From positions 1 to 64,000 of the forward strand of contig JAGWUS010000004.1 of assembly GCA_028868305.1 (NCBI GenBank): a DNA stretch of 64,000 nt, read 5' to 3'. Both the position numbers and the translations under genes were made by a program. Each line of letters opens with the position of its first letter. Position 1 is the stretch's first letter. The notes beneath the pieces were generated by a model. That model was not told the origin of the DNA, did no database searches, and saw nothing but the letters and a program-made list of their open reading frames with translations. The DNA is from Burkholderiales bacterium (GTDB lineage Bacteria > Pseudomonadota > Gammaproteobacteria > Burkholderiales > Burkholderiaceae_C). This document shows, piece by piece, positions 8,519 through 16,777 of the stretch.

Positions 8519-9615
8519 TTGAGTCCCTTGATACCTTTTTCGAGGTTGACAGCATCGGGCGTGAAAACTTCTTGCCCCTTGCCGGATTGAGTCCGTGCCT
8601 CGGCACGGGCTTTGGCCCTTGCCTCTTGTTCCGCCTGACTGACCGCCCGCTCTTGCGCCTTTTGGGAAGCCAATGTATCGGCATCTGCCTTGGCTTTGGC
8701 CTTGGCTTGGGCTGCCGCTTCGGTTGCCGCCTTGGCATCAGCCTCGGCTTTCGCTTTGTAAGCGCCCTCACCACCCGCAAACTCACCAAAGTATTCAATT
8801 TTGGCCTTGGTCTTCATATCGACTTTGGCCAGCTTGACAGCTTCAGCGCCACGCTGATTGGACAAAAAGACCTTAATCGTGGGCAAAGCCTGCACCTCCG
8901 TCACGGGCTGTGCGCGTGACGCAACTACCTTGACGACAAGGTAGCCTTCTTTGCTTTCCACCAGGCCGATCTGGCCATCCTTGAATGCATGCAGTTTGGG
9001 AAGCACTTCCAGTGGCAGCTGCTCTGCAGGGCGGGTGCCGCCATTGACTGCGAATTCCACTTTTCGTTCTTTCAACCAGGCAACCATTTCCTCCATGCTC
9101 TTGACGGACGATGCGTGGGCACGAATTAAATCGATGCCTTCGACGTTCTTACCAATTGCGATTTCCTGCAAGTTGTAGATGCGGCGCTCGCCGAACAATG
9201 CGGGGTGCTCCGCATAGTAGGCCTTGGCCTCATCATCCGTGGGCTTGGGCTGGGCTGATGCGATCTGCTCCAGCGCTGCACGGGCCAAGATTTCACGTCG
9301 GGCAGCCTCAATCGCTGCAACGACCTCAGGGGTACGATCAAGCTTCTTACTCATGGCCAGATTGATGGCCAGTTGCTGGTCCACCAAGCCACCCAGAATG
9401 TCAGCCTTGGCTTGGGGTAAATTTTCGGGTGTGATTCCACGCGCCTTAGCCAACACTGCGTTGATTTGGTGAACAGAAATTTCCTCACCATCGACAGCAG
9501 CGACCACTTGGGTCGCTGTCTTTTCCTTTTTACCGCATGCAGTCGTCAATAGTGCAACTGCACACAGCACAGCAACATAAGCAAAGATACGCGGGTATTT
9601 GGATGATGGATGCAT
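8515..9615 (-). CDS. epsD: EpsD peptidyl-prolyl isomerase-like lipoprotein
   Basis: The 366-residue product has a lipoprotein signal with lipobox LLTTAC, a SurA-N-like segment (VVAAVDGEEISVHQINAVL) and a parvulin-type region (about residues 145-255). It matches the EpsD family of exopolysaccharide loci and may help fold the outer-membrane components EpsL or EpsE. The last ~90 residues form a low-complexity Ala/Lys/Glu/Asp/Gln tail (KAEADAKAATEAAAQAKAKA), probably a long charged helix and not an enzymatic domain. The tail is longer than I expect for the family, so its presence in relatives should be checked. Confidence 0.82.
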   Translation of the reverse strand: MHPSSKYPRIFAYVAVLCAVALLTTACGKKEKTATQVVAAVDGEEISVHQINAVLAKARGITPENLPQAKADILGGLVDQQLAINLAMSKKLDRTPEVVAAIEAARREILARAALEQIASAQPKPTDDEAKAYYAEHPALFGERRIYNLQEIAIGKNVEGIDLIRAHASSVKSMEEMVAWLKERKVEFAVNGGTRPAEQLPLEVLPKLHAFKDGQIGLVESKEGYLVVKVVASRAQPVTEVQALPTIKVFLSNQRGAEAVKLAKVDMKTKAKIEYFGEFAGGEGAYKAKAEADAKAATEAAAQAKAKAKADADTLASQKAQERAVSQAEQEARAKARAEARTQSGKGQEVFTPDAVNLEKGIKGLK

Positions 9616-9632
9616 ATTGCCTGCTAAAAATA

Positions 9633-10772
9633 CTAGAAAGTGAACACTGCAGACAAACCAGCGGTGTGAGCGATGAAATCTGTGTTGACGACGTTGGAAC
9701 TGCGGGAATTTTCCCCAATTGTCACAGCCAGCGTAGCCGCAGGGCGCGGTTGCCAGCTGAGTGACAAAGAAGTATCGCGCGTACGGTCCTGACGGGAAGC
9801 AGGGACACCGGTCGGGTTGCCTCGGTCATCACGCACTGCTTCACGGTATTGAAGCCGAAGGGATGTTTTGGTGGTGATTTGCCACGCCGGCGCCAGAGTA
9901 AAGGCATCGGTTTGGGTGTGCGTAGTACCCGCAGTTTGGTAACTAGCCAGGTCACGTTGCCAACCAGCGGAAACCGATACCCTGCCAGTGGCTCGCCATA
10001 CGAGTGTCAATGCCCCAGATGTTCCACTGAAGTCAAATTGGGGTACCACGCCAAAATGCTGCTCAAGATAGGCTATGTGGCCATTGACTGTGGAATTACC
10101 ACTAAGAACCCAAGCGACGGCCACATCATGGGTGGTGCTGGTGTAGTCATTGATGCTGGTGCCACTCGCCCTTTGCAGAGAATAGGCCAGTGAACTACCT
10201 GACCCCACAGAATAGCGTACCCCCCCGATGACGCCGGTCGAACGATTGTCCGACTGATTAGTCAATGCCTGCTCATTCGTGGAACTATTGTTTGCAACAC
10301 CCGCTGTGACCTGCCATGGGCCTCCCAACTCGAAAATTGCAGATAAAGCAGCGTTATCAGTGATGTTCTTGTTGCGAAGATTGGAGTTGAGGCTGTCGGC
10401 AGTTGCATTTAAGGATTCGGTGCGCACGGTGGACAGGCTGCCATGCAACTGGGGTGTGACACTCCAGAGCCATGCCGCGTTGTAGTTTTGCGCAACGAAG
10501 TCAAAATTTGTATAGGTCTGATGCTGTGTGCCAACCAAACTGGCATCGAACTCAAATCGCTGCAAACTATAGGGAACGGCGACGTTGACTCCGATAGTTT
10601 GTGATGTGATCCGCTCGGACACAGCTCCCACCGGCGCGCTAAAGAAGTTGTCATTATTGAGAATGCTAAGGTTGCCGCGCAACTTCACAACATCCTGCGA
10701 CTGCGCCCATACCCCGCACTCACCCGATGCAGCGAGCATTAACAAAAACCATTGGGCGCGGGCAAAGAACAT
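9633..10772 (-). CDS. epsL: EpsL outer-membrane beta-barrel protein
   Basis: The 379-residue protein begins with a signal peptide (WFLLMLAASGECGVWAQ). It consists of alternating amphipathic strands rich in Ser, Thr, Asn and aromatic residues and ends in a phenylalanine (AGLSAVFTF), as outer-membrane beta-barrels do. Its position between epsD and the regulatory genes and its overall pattern match the EpsL family of exosortase-B-type exopolysaccharide loci. The likely role is export or secretion of polymer across the outer membrane. It ends 17 bases before epsD. Confidence 0.8.
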   Translation of the reverse strand: MFFARAQWFLLMLAASGECGVWAQSQDVVKLRGNLSILNNDNFFSAPVGAVSERITSQTIGVNVAVPYSLQRFEFDASLVGTQHQTYTNFDFVAQNYNAAWLWSVTPQLHGSLSTVRTESLNATADSLNSNLRNKNITDNAALSAIFELGGPWQVTAGVANNSSTNEQALTNQSDNRSTGVIGGVRYSVGSGSSLAYSLQRASGTSINDYTSTTHDVAVAWVLSGNSTVNGHIAYLEQHFGVVPQFDFSGTSGALTLVWRATGRVSVSAGWQRDLASYQTAGTTHTQTDAFTLAPAWQITTKTSLRLQYREAVRDDRGNPTGVPASRQDRTRDTSLSLSWQPRPAATLAVTIGENSRSSNVVNTDFIAHTAGLSAVFTF

Positions 10773-10777
10773 GACGA

Positions 10778-11302
10778 TCAGACCGAGTTTTCCAGAATGC
10801 CTGGCAGCATCCTAAAGGTAGCATGGCGCAGCCTGGAAGTATTAAGTCGCAAGAGCATCAACATAAATTTATTCCCCAGCCGCGGATGTTCAGCAAGTAA
10901 GGCATTGAAGCTGTCTCGGGTCATCACGCCAAAGTCACTCGGTTCGGTCGTGACACAGCTGGCAAACCGCCGTTGCCCATCAATCAACGACATTTCGCCA
11001 ATCATCTCACCCGGCTTGAGCGCATGCACAACCTTTTCTTCGCCATCGTGTTTTTTGAGGATGACCGCTTGCCCTGTAACCAAAATGGCCAGGAAGTCGC
11101 CTTCATCACCCTCGCGCACCACGGTTGAATCCCGGGGAACACCGAAACACTCCAAGTATTCGCTCAACAGTGCCGTTTCCTGCCTGCTGAAGTCATCGAA
11201 CATGTGTTGAGGCTCCACCGCCTCGATAAACTCATTGACAAAACCACTGACAGTGCCAAGTGGTTCTGCGTCAGGCTGCAACTCAGCAAAATTTGATGTC
11301 AT
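10778..11302 (-). CDS. Cyclic-nucleotide-binding domain protein
   Basis: This 174-residue protein is essentially a single cNMP-binding fold (residues ~35-150). The segments VVREGDEGDFLAILVTGQAVI and LKPGEMIGEMSLIDGQRRFASC correspond to the beta-roll and the phosphate-binding cassette. There is no DNA-binding or membrane domain, so it may act as an allosteric partner for a neighbouring eps protein. The ligand (cAMP, cGMP or cyclic di-GMP) cannot be predicted. It starts the block ahead of epsL, five bases upstream, and is separated from the sugar-transferase gene by 120 bases that hold a promoter-like sequence. Confidence 0.85.
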   Translation of the reverse strand: MTSNFAELQPDAEPLGTVSGFVNEFIEAVEPQHMFDDFSRQETALLSEYLECFGVPRDSTVVREGDEGDFLAILVTGQAVILKKHDGEEKVVHALKPGEMIGEMSLIDGQRRFASCVTTEPSDFGVMTRDSFNALLAEHPRLGNKFMLMLLRLNTSRLRHATFRMLPGILENSV

Positions 11303-11363
11303 GTAGATGCAGTCTCCAATTTTTGATCTTCACGGCTTTGCTGCTCTTTTTTAAACCCCTGGC

Positions 11364-11391
11364 AATTATGCATATTCAGTATTCAGTTCAA
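11364..11391 (-). promoter_or_regulatory. Candidate sigma-70 promoter for the epsL-epsG block
   Basis: On the minus strand TTGAAC (11391-11386) is followed by CATAAT (11370-11365) at 15 bases, or by ATAATT (11369-11364) at 16 bases, about 60 bases before the ATG of the cyclic-nucleotide-binding gene. A direct repeat CTGAATACTGAATA fills the spacer and could be a regulator site. This would let the structural eps genes be transcribed independently of epsA and the sugar transferase. Seen by eye only. Confidence 0.4.
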
Positions 11392-11422
11392 CAATAGTCC
11401 GTTGGGGCTAATTGATACAAGT

Positions 11423-12835
11423 TCAGTAGGCTTGCTGGTCCTTCATAACCAGCCGGATGGTTCTGAAAATAATGTACAAATCGAGTCGCAAGGACCAGTT
11501 ACGCAAATAATCGAGGTCGAAATCGATACGGCCTTGCATCTTGTCAAGGGTATCCGTCTCTCCACGATAGCCGTTGACCTGGGCCCATCCGGTAATCCCT
11601 GGCTTGACTTTATGACGCACCATATAGCCTTTGATCAGCTTGCGGTACATTTCGTTGTGTGCTACGGCATGGGGGCGAGGGCCCACAATGCTCATGCGAC
11701 CCTGCAGCACGTTCACAAACTGCGGCAACTCATCAATGGAAGTTTTGCGCAGAAACGCCCCCAATGGCGTGATCCGGCGGTCGTTTTTGGTGGCCTGTTG
11801 AACGTTGGCACCATCTTCAGTAACCGTCATGGACCGGAATTTGTAAACCAGAATTTCCTTACCATCCAGCCCGTATCGACGCTGGCGGAAGATGATTGGC
11901 CCAGGTGATCCCAGTTTTACAGCGATGGCAACCGCCAACAAGATGGGAGAAATAAGTGCCAAGATGATAATTGATAAAACAATGTCACTCAGGCGTTTAA
12001 CAAAACCGTTGGACCCGGTAAATGGCGTCTCACACACAGAAATGACAGGCATACCACAGACAGCTCCGGTTCTCCCCTGAATCAGATCGGTAACGAACAT
12101 ATCCGGCACGAAGAATATGGATGCGGTCGTGTCCTTCAACTCATCGAGAATATGCAAAATGCGCGGCTGCGAGGCCATTGGTAGTGACAAATAGATAAGC
12201 TGGATATTCTTTTCACGCACGAATTTGGACAACTCGTCCAAACGTCCAATCATTCGGTAATCGCTGGATGCATCAAGCCGGTTTAGATCGCGGTCATCAA
12301 AAAAACCGGCGAGCTCAATGCGGGAATATGGAGTTTCACCCACCCGGCTCGCCAGCGCTACGCCCTGCTCGTTCATGCCAACAATAATGGCGCGCCGCGG
12401 AGGCCCTTGTAACTGAATGAGGTAAGGGGCTACACCCCTCAGCAGAAAGTGTGCACCCGCCTGGATGAACGGTGCCGCCACCATCCAGATGGCCATGGCC
12501 CGCCTGGAAAACTCGGACTGATAGCCTGTTGCATAACCCGTCAACGCCAGCAACCCAGCCGTCCAGATCCAGCTAACGAATATTTCACCTATGACCTGAA
12601 ATACCGGCATGCCAAGGCGCGGCGTACCGGGGAAGGTAATCGCAAAAAGCAGGACGGACAAGATGAGGTAGGGGGCCGGAAGATCGCCCTCGAAATAAAT
12701 GGCGACAGCCCAAAGTGAGAGAACCAGGACTATAGGCTCCAGCCCTGACTCTAAAGCACTTAGCAGATTGTCCTTCCCTAAGGGCGGTGCTGACTTCGAC
12801 TGCAGGGACAAACCGAGCTTCTTATCCTCACGCAT
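11423..12835 (-). CDS. epsB: Undecaprenyl-phosphate sugar phosphotransferase (initiating)
   Basis: The 470-residue membrane protein has four or five N-terminal helices, a central CoA-binding-like Rossmann segment (RRAIIVGMNEQGVALASRV) and a C-terminal bacterial sugar transferase domain (KRLSDIVLSIIILALISPI, RQRRYGLDGKEI, KPGITGWAQVNG). This is the WcaJ/PssZ family. It transfers a hexose-1-phosphate, usually glucose, to undecaprenyl phosphate and so starts each repeat unit. It overlaps epsA by eight bases. The name epsB follows its position relative to epsA in comparable loci and is less certain than the function. Confidence 0.88.
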   Translation of the reverse strand: MREDKKLGLSLQSKSAPPLGKDNLLSALESGLEPIVLVLSLWAVAIYFEGDLPAPYLILSVLLFAITFPGTPRLGMPVFQVIGEIFVSWIWTAGLLALTGYATGYQSEFSRRAMAIWMVAAPFIQAGAHFLLRGVAPYLIQLQGPPRRAIIVGMNEQGVALASRVGETPYSRIELAGFFDDRDLNRLDASSDYRMIGRLDELSKFVREKNIQLIYLSLPMASQPRILHILDELKDTTASIFFVPDMFVTDLIQGRTGAVCGMPVISVCETPFTGSNGFVKRLSDIVLSIIILALISPILLAVAIAVKLGSPGPIIFRQRRYGLDGKEILVYKFRSMTVTEDGANVQQATKNDRRITPLGAFLRKTSIDELPQFVNVLQGRMSIVGPRPHAVAHNEMYRKLIKGYMVRHKVKPGITGWAQVNGYRGETDTLDKMQGRIDFDLDYLRNWSLRLDLYIIFRTIRLVMKDQQAY

Positions 12836-13673
12836 TTTGCTTCAGGTTTTTCACGGCCGTCGTATTGCCGTAGACATTTTTGAAGGTAGCCACTGCCTGT
12901 GCGCGGTTGAAAACGTCAAGCTTCTTGAAGATGCGTTGCATGTGATTCTTGATTGTGAAAGAACTGACGTTGAGAATGCTACCAATCTCTCCGTTGGTTT
13001 TACCCATGGCCACCCACTTCATGATCTCTGCCTCGCGCTCGCTCAACACCTCGTTGTCACTGCAATCGCCCTCTGCCAATTCGCCGGCTTGGGCTGCCGG
13101 TTTTTCCGCATACTGGTTGGGCATAAGATCTACTTGCCGAAGAGCGGTGTCTATATAGGGAAGCAGGAATCTAATCGCATTGGCCTCATTCTTGCGTCGT
13201 TTGGGGTGCCTGCTAAAAAAGACATACAGGCAATCATGACGCCCCCGCTGGTCATTGATGCCGTGTACAAGCGAAGACTTCATATGCAGCATGGCGTCTG
13301 CAATCGGGCCACTGGAGGCCACCCCTTCCCAGGCGAAACCATCCTGCCCCACATTGAGTGAAAATGGGCGCCGGTCCTGGGCAATCCAGCGATTGAACAG
13401 CCCCGTAAGAAGCGGTGCAATGGACTCGGCCATAGCGTTTTCGGACCGTACACCCGGCATGGCGGACACCACGTCGTAATGGATCACCCGCAAGTGAAAG
13501 TCCCCCCATGCTGCAATGAGAATATCGTGTGGCAGGTATCCTTGCAGGTCACCCTGCAGCCAACGCATCAATTCAATATGACGACGCACTCCCAAGACTT
13601 CGTCAACCAACTTGCTAAAGCGGCTGAAATCCTCGGCGTTAGGAGCACTTTCGTCGCGGGTCAGCTTTAGCAT
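12828..13673 (-). CDS. epsA: EpsA LuxR-family transcriptional regulator
   Basis: This 281-residue protein ends in a LuxR-type helix-turn-helix (residues ~210-270: LSEREAEIMKWVAMGKTNGE, then NVSSFTIKNHMQRIFKKLDV). The N-terminal ~190 residues match the layout of EpsA regulators found at the head of exosortase-B-type exopolysaccharide loci and lack an obvious autoinducer or receiver domain. It probably controls the downstream eps genes. A 209-base gap upstream separates it from galE and must hold its promoter. That gap contains a GTGACA...TGTCAC inverted arrangement on the minus strand that could be its own operator. Confidence 0.83.
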   Translation of the reverse strand: MLKLTRDESAPNAEDFSRFSKLVDEVLGVRRHIELMRWLQGDLQGYLPHDILIAAWGDFHLRVIHYDVVSAMPGVRSENAMAESIAPLLTGLFNRWIAQDRRPFSLNVGQDGFAWEGVASSGPIADAMLHMKSSLVHGINDQRGRHDCLYVFFSRHPKRRKNEANAIRFLLPYIDTALRQVDLMPNQYAEKPAAQAGELAEGDCSDNEVLSEREAEIMKWVAMGKTNGEIGSILNVSSFTIKNHMQRIFKKLDVFNRAQAVATFKNVYGNTTAVKNLKQNA

Positions 13674-13882
13674 GTAGTGGAAACACCTGTGTTATGGAAA
13701 CTTTTCTATCTTAACGATAAATAGTGACACCGCCATCCCCCATCTAGGGGAGCTAGCAGACAAATGTCACGAACACCGCCCGATAAAAAAGGGGGAAACT
13801 TAGCAAGCAGACTTTTTGCATGCGACGACGACGGCATCGTTGATCCGAAAACGCTATGCCGCCCAGACTCTGGGTTTTGGGA

Positions 13883-14890
13883 CTATGGATACCCCGTGGG
13901 GTTGGCACTCTGCCACCGCCAAGCGTCCTGACACATGGTTTCCAGCCCGCGTTCAGCCCGCCAGCCCAGCAGAGTGCGGGCAAGACTGGGGTCGGCGTAA
14001 CAGGATGCAATATCTCCAGCGCGGCGCGGCGCCACCTGATAGCGCACGGGGCAGCCACTGGCCCGCTCGAAGGCCCGCAACATGTTCAGCACACTGTAGC
14101 CCACCCCAGTCCCCAGATTGATCGCCACACATTGCGGACCTTGGGCCAGGTAGTCCAGTGCTTTCAAATGGCCGATCGCCAGATCGACCACATGGATATA
14201 GTCCCTCACGCCGGTGCCATCCGGGGTTGGGTAGTCGCCACCCCAGACATTGAGAAACTCGCGTCGACCTACCGCCACCTGCGCAACAAAGGGCAGCAGG
14301 TTATTGGGAATTCCCTGAGGATCTTCGCCAATCAAACCGCTGGCATGTGCACCAACCGGGTTGAAATAACGCAGGATTCCAATGCGCCAGGATGGGTCAC
14401 TCAGGTACAGATCCCGCAAGATACCTTCAATAACCAGCTTGGTCTGTCCATACGGGTTAGTCGCTGACAAGGGGTGGTTTTCAGGAATGGGGAGTTGCTG
14501 TGGTTCGCCATAAACGGTCGCAGAGGAGCTGAACACCAACGTCTTGACGTCACAAGCCTGCATGGCCTCCAGCAGACGCAGTGTGCCAGTGACGTTGTTG
14601 TCGTAGTACATCAGCGGTTTCTGCACCGATTCACCCACGGCCTTGAGGCCTGCAAAGTGCACCACGGAAGTCGCTTTGCTATCAGACAGGGCTTTGGTCA
14701 AGGCATCGCCATCGCGGATATCACCCTGCACCAGATTGACGTACTTGCCGCATATCCGTTGCACACGCGCAATGGATTCGCGGGAACTGTTCGAAAAATT
14801 GTCAAAAACCGTAACGTCGTTTCCTGCATCGAGCAACTCAACGCAGGTGTGCGAACCGATGTAACCCGCCCCACCTGTAACGAAAATCAT
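13883..14890 (-). CDS. galE: UDP-glucose 4-epimerase
   Basis: This enzyme interconverts UDP-glucose and UDP-galactose, supplying precursor for the adjacent exopolysaccharide locus. The protein starts MIFVTGGAGYIGSHTCVELL, the NAD-binding Rossmann motif of extended short-chain dehydrogenases. The active-site serine/tyrosine region is SSSATVYGEPQQLPIPE with YGQTK (YxxxK). I shortened the ORF-track start from 14974 to the ATG at 14890, because the glycine-rich motif must sit at the very N terminus. The resulting 335 residues is the usual GalE length. It is in the same orientation as epsA, which lies downstream. Confidence 0.93.
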   Translation of the reverse strand: MIFVTGGAGYIGSHTCVELLDAGNDVTVFDNFSNSSRESIARVQRICGKYVNLVQGDIRDGDALTKALSDSKATSVVHFAGLKAVGESVQKPLMYYDNNVTGTLRLLEAMQACDVKTLVFSSSATVYGEPQQLPIPENHPLSATNPYGQTKLVIEGILRDLYLSDPSWRIGILRYFNPVGAHASGLIGEDPQGIPNNLLPFVAQVAVGRREFLNVWGGDYPTPDGTGVRDYIHVVDLAIGHLKALDYLAQGPQCVAINLGTGVGYSVLNMLRAFERASGCPVRYQVAPRRAGDIASCYADPSLARTLLGWRAERGLETMCQDAWRWQSANPTGYP

Positions 14891-15023
14891 GGTTTTACCA
14901 CCCTTATTTGCATCTATTGCGAGTTTAATCGCACGTCCTGCCATGGGAAGCGAGGATTTACTTTGAAGTCGCAATCAGCGATGATTTCCCCACCGGCCAC
15001 GCATCGTTTATGCTCTCAAATTC

Positions 15024-16757
15024 ATGGCATTCGTAGACCCGCTCGTATCTGACCCCGCTTCCGTTGCGTTACCCGGCATCGGCAGGGCATTGGTCGCGGC
15101 CGGCAAGCTTGGGCAAAGATCCGCTGAAGACTTGTATCGCAAGGCAGTTGCGAACAAATCCAGCTTTATTGCAGAACTGGTTGGTGGTGGCGCCGTATCC
15201 CCTGCCGATCTGGCGCATACGCTGTCAGTGGCCTTTGCGGCCCCCCTTATTGACCTCGAAGCCATAGACGCCCAACGCCTTCCCAAGGGGTTGCTGGACG
15301 GTAAGATTTGTCAGGAATACCGGCTGGTCGTTCTCAGCAAGCGAAATAACCGCCTGATGGTCGCGACGGCGGATCCCTCCGACCAGCGGGCGGCTGAAAG
15401 AATCAAGTTTGCAACCCAGATGGGGGTGGACTGGATCATTGCCGAATATGACAAACTGTCAAAATTGGTGGAAGCAACCGCCATTACCGCCACCGAAGCG
15501 ATGGAAGACATCATCGGTGGCGATTTTGAATTTGATGAAAACGCCGCTGAGGCCGCTTCCGAGACATCCCAGGCCAGCGCAGCAGAAGTGGAAGACGCAC
15601 CGGTGGTGCGTTTTTTGCACAAGATGCTGATGGATGCCTTCAGCATGCGGGCATCGGACCTGCACTTTGAACCTTACGAGCACTCCTACCGGGTGCGGTT
15701 CCGCATTGATGGGCAGTTGCGGGAGATTGCAAGTCCTCCGGTGGCCATTAAGGACAAGCTGGCGTCGCGGATTAAGGTGATTTCGCGGATGGACATCTCT
15801 GAAAAGCGCGTTCCCCAGGACGGCCGAATGAAGCTCAAGGTCGGTCCCGACCGGGCGATCGACTTCCGGGTCAGCACGCTGCCAACCCTATTCGGCGAAA
15901 AGATCGTCATCCGTATTCTGGATCCGAACAGTGCCAAGCTGGGCATCGACGCATTGGGTTACGACCCGGAAGAAAAAGAGCGTTTACTTAAGGCGATTGG
16001 GCGCCCCTACGGCATGATTCTGGTGACCGGACCCACTGGTTCCGGCAAGACCGTATCTTTGTATACCTGCCTGAATCTGCTGAACCAGCCCGGTGTCAAC
16101 ATTGCCACGGCTGAAGATCCTTCGGAAATCAATTTGCCTGGTGTGAACCAGGTCAATGTGAACGAGAAGGCCGGGCTGACCTTTGCGGCAGCACTCAAGT
16201 CCTTCCTGCGTCAGGATCCCGACATCATCATGGTCGGCGAAATACGGGATCTGGAAACCGCCGATATTGCCATTAAAGCATCCCAGACCGGACATCTGGT
16301 TTTGTCAACGCTGCACACCAATGATGCGCCAACAACGCTGACCCGCATGCGCAACATGGGCATTGCCCCCTTTAATATTGCCTCCAGCGTGATTCTGATT
16401 ACCGCACAGCGGCTGGCACGGCGCCTGTGTCTGAACTGCCGTGCGCCCATGGATATCCCAAGGGACGCTTTGCTGGATGCTGGCTTCAAGGAGTCCGATC
16501 TGGATGGCAGCTGGCGCCCCTACCGTGCAGTAGGATGCTCTATGTGCAACATGGGATACAAGGGCCGGGTAGGTATTTACCAGGTCATGCCAATCAGCGA
16601 GCCTATTCAGCAGATCATTCTGCGGGACGGTAGCGCGCTAGATATTGCGGCACAGGCTGAGTTGGAGGGAGTGCGCTCTTTACGACAATCCGGCCTGTTC
16701 AAGGTGAAACAGGGGCTGACTTCGCTGGAAGAAGTGCTGGCTGTGACTAACGATTAA
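15024..16757 (+). CDS. pilB: Type IV pilus assembly ATPase PilB
   Basis: The 577-residue protein is a GspE/PilB-type hexameric ATPase that powers pilus extension at the inner membrane. It has an N-terminal MshEN/T2SSE_N domain (residues ~30-150) and an N2 domain (SDLHFEPYEHSYRVRFRIDG). Walker A (GPTGSGKT) lies near residue 336. An Asp box, a Walker B region (DIIMVGEIRDLETADIA), a His box (GHLVLSTLHTND) and a C-terminal four-cysteine zinc motif (CLNCRAP...CSMCNMGYKGR) follow. No strong ribosome-binding site precedes the ATG. It is followed by pilC and pilD in the usual order. Confidence 0.95.
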   Translation: MAFVDPLVSDPASVALPGIGRALVAAGKLGQRSAEDLYRKAVANKSSFIAELVGGGAVSPADLAHTLSVAFAAPLIDLEAIDAQRLPKGLLDGKICQEYRLVVLSKRNNRLMVATADPSDQRAAERIKFATQMGVDWIIAEYDKLSKLVEATAITATEAMEDIIGGDFEFDENAAEAASETSQASAAEVEDAPVVRFLHKMLMDAFSMRASDLHFEPYEHSYRVRFRIDGQLREIASPPVAIKDKLASRIKVISRMDISEKRVPQDGRMKLKVGPDRAIDFRVSTLPTLFGEKIVIRILDPNSAKLGIDALGYDPEEKERLLKAIGRPYGMILVTGPTGSGKTVSLYTCLNLLNQPGVNIATAEDPSEINLPGVNQVNVNEKAGLTFAAALKSFLRQDPDIIMVGEIRDLETADIAIKASQTGHLVLSTLHTNDAPTTLTRMRNMGIAPFNIASSVILITAQRLARRLCLNCRAPMDIPRDALLDAGFKESDLDGSWRPYRAVGCSMCNMGYKGRVGIYQVMPISEPIQQIILRDGSALDIAAQAELEGVRSLRQSGLFKVKQGLTSLEEVLAVTND

Positions 16758-16777
16758 AGCGCAACCCAAGGGACTCT

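Noticed and set aside
13860-13882. CCCAGA-G-TCTGGG downstream of galE as a terminator
   Set aside because: The loop would be one base and no T tract follows; too weak to call.
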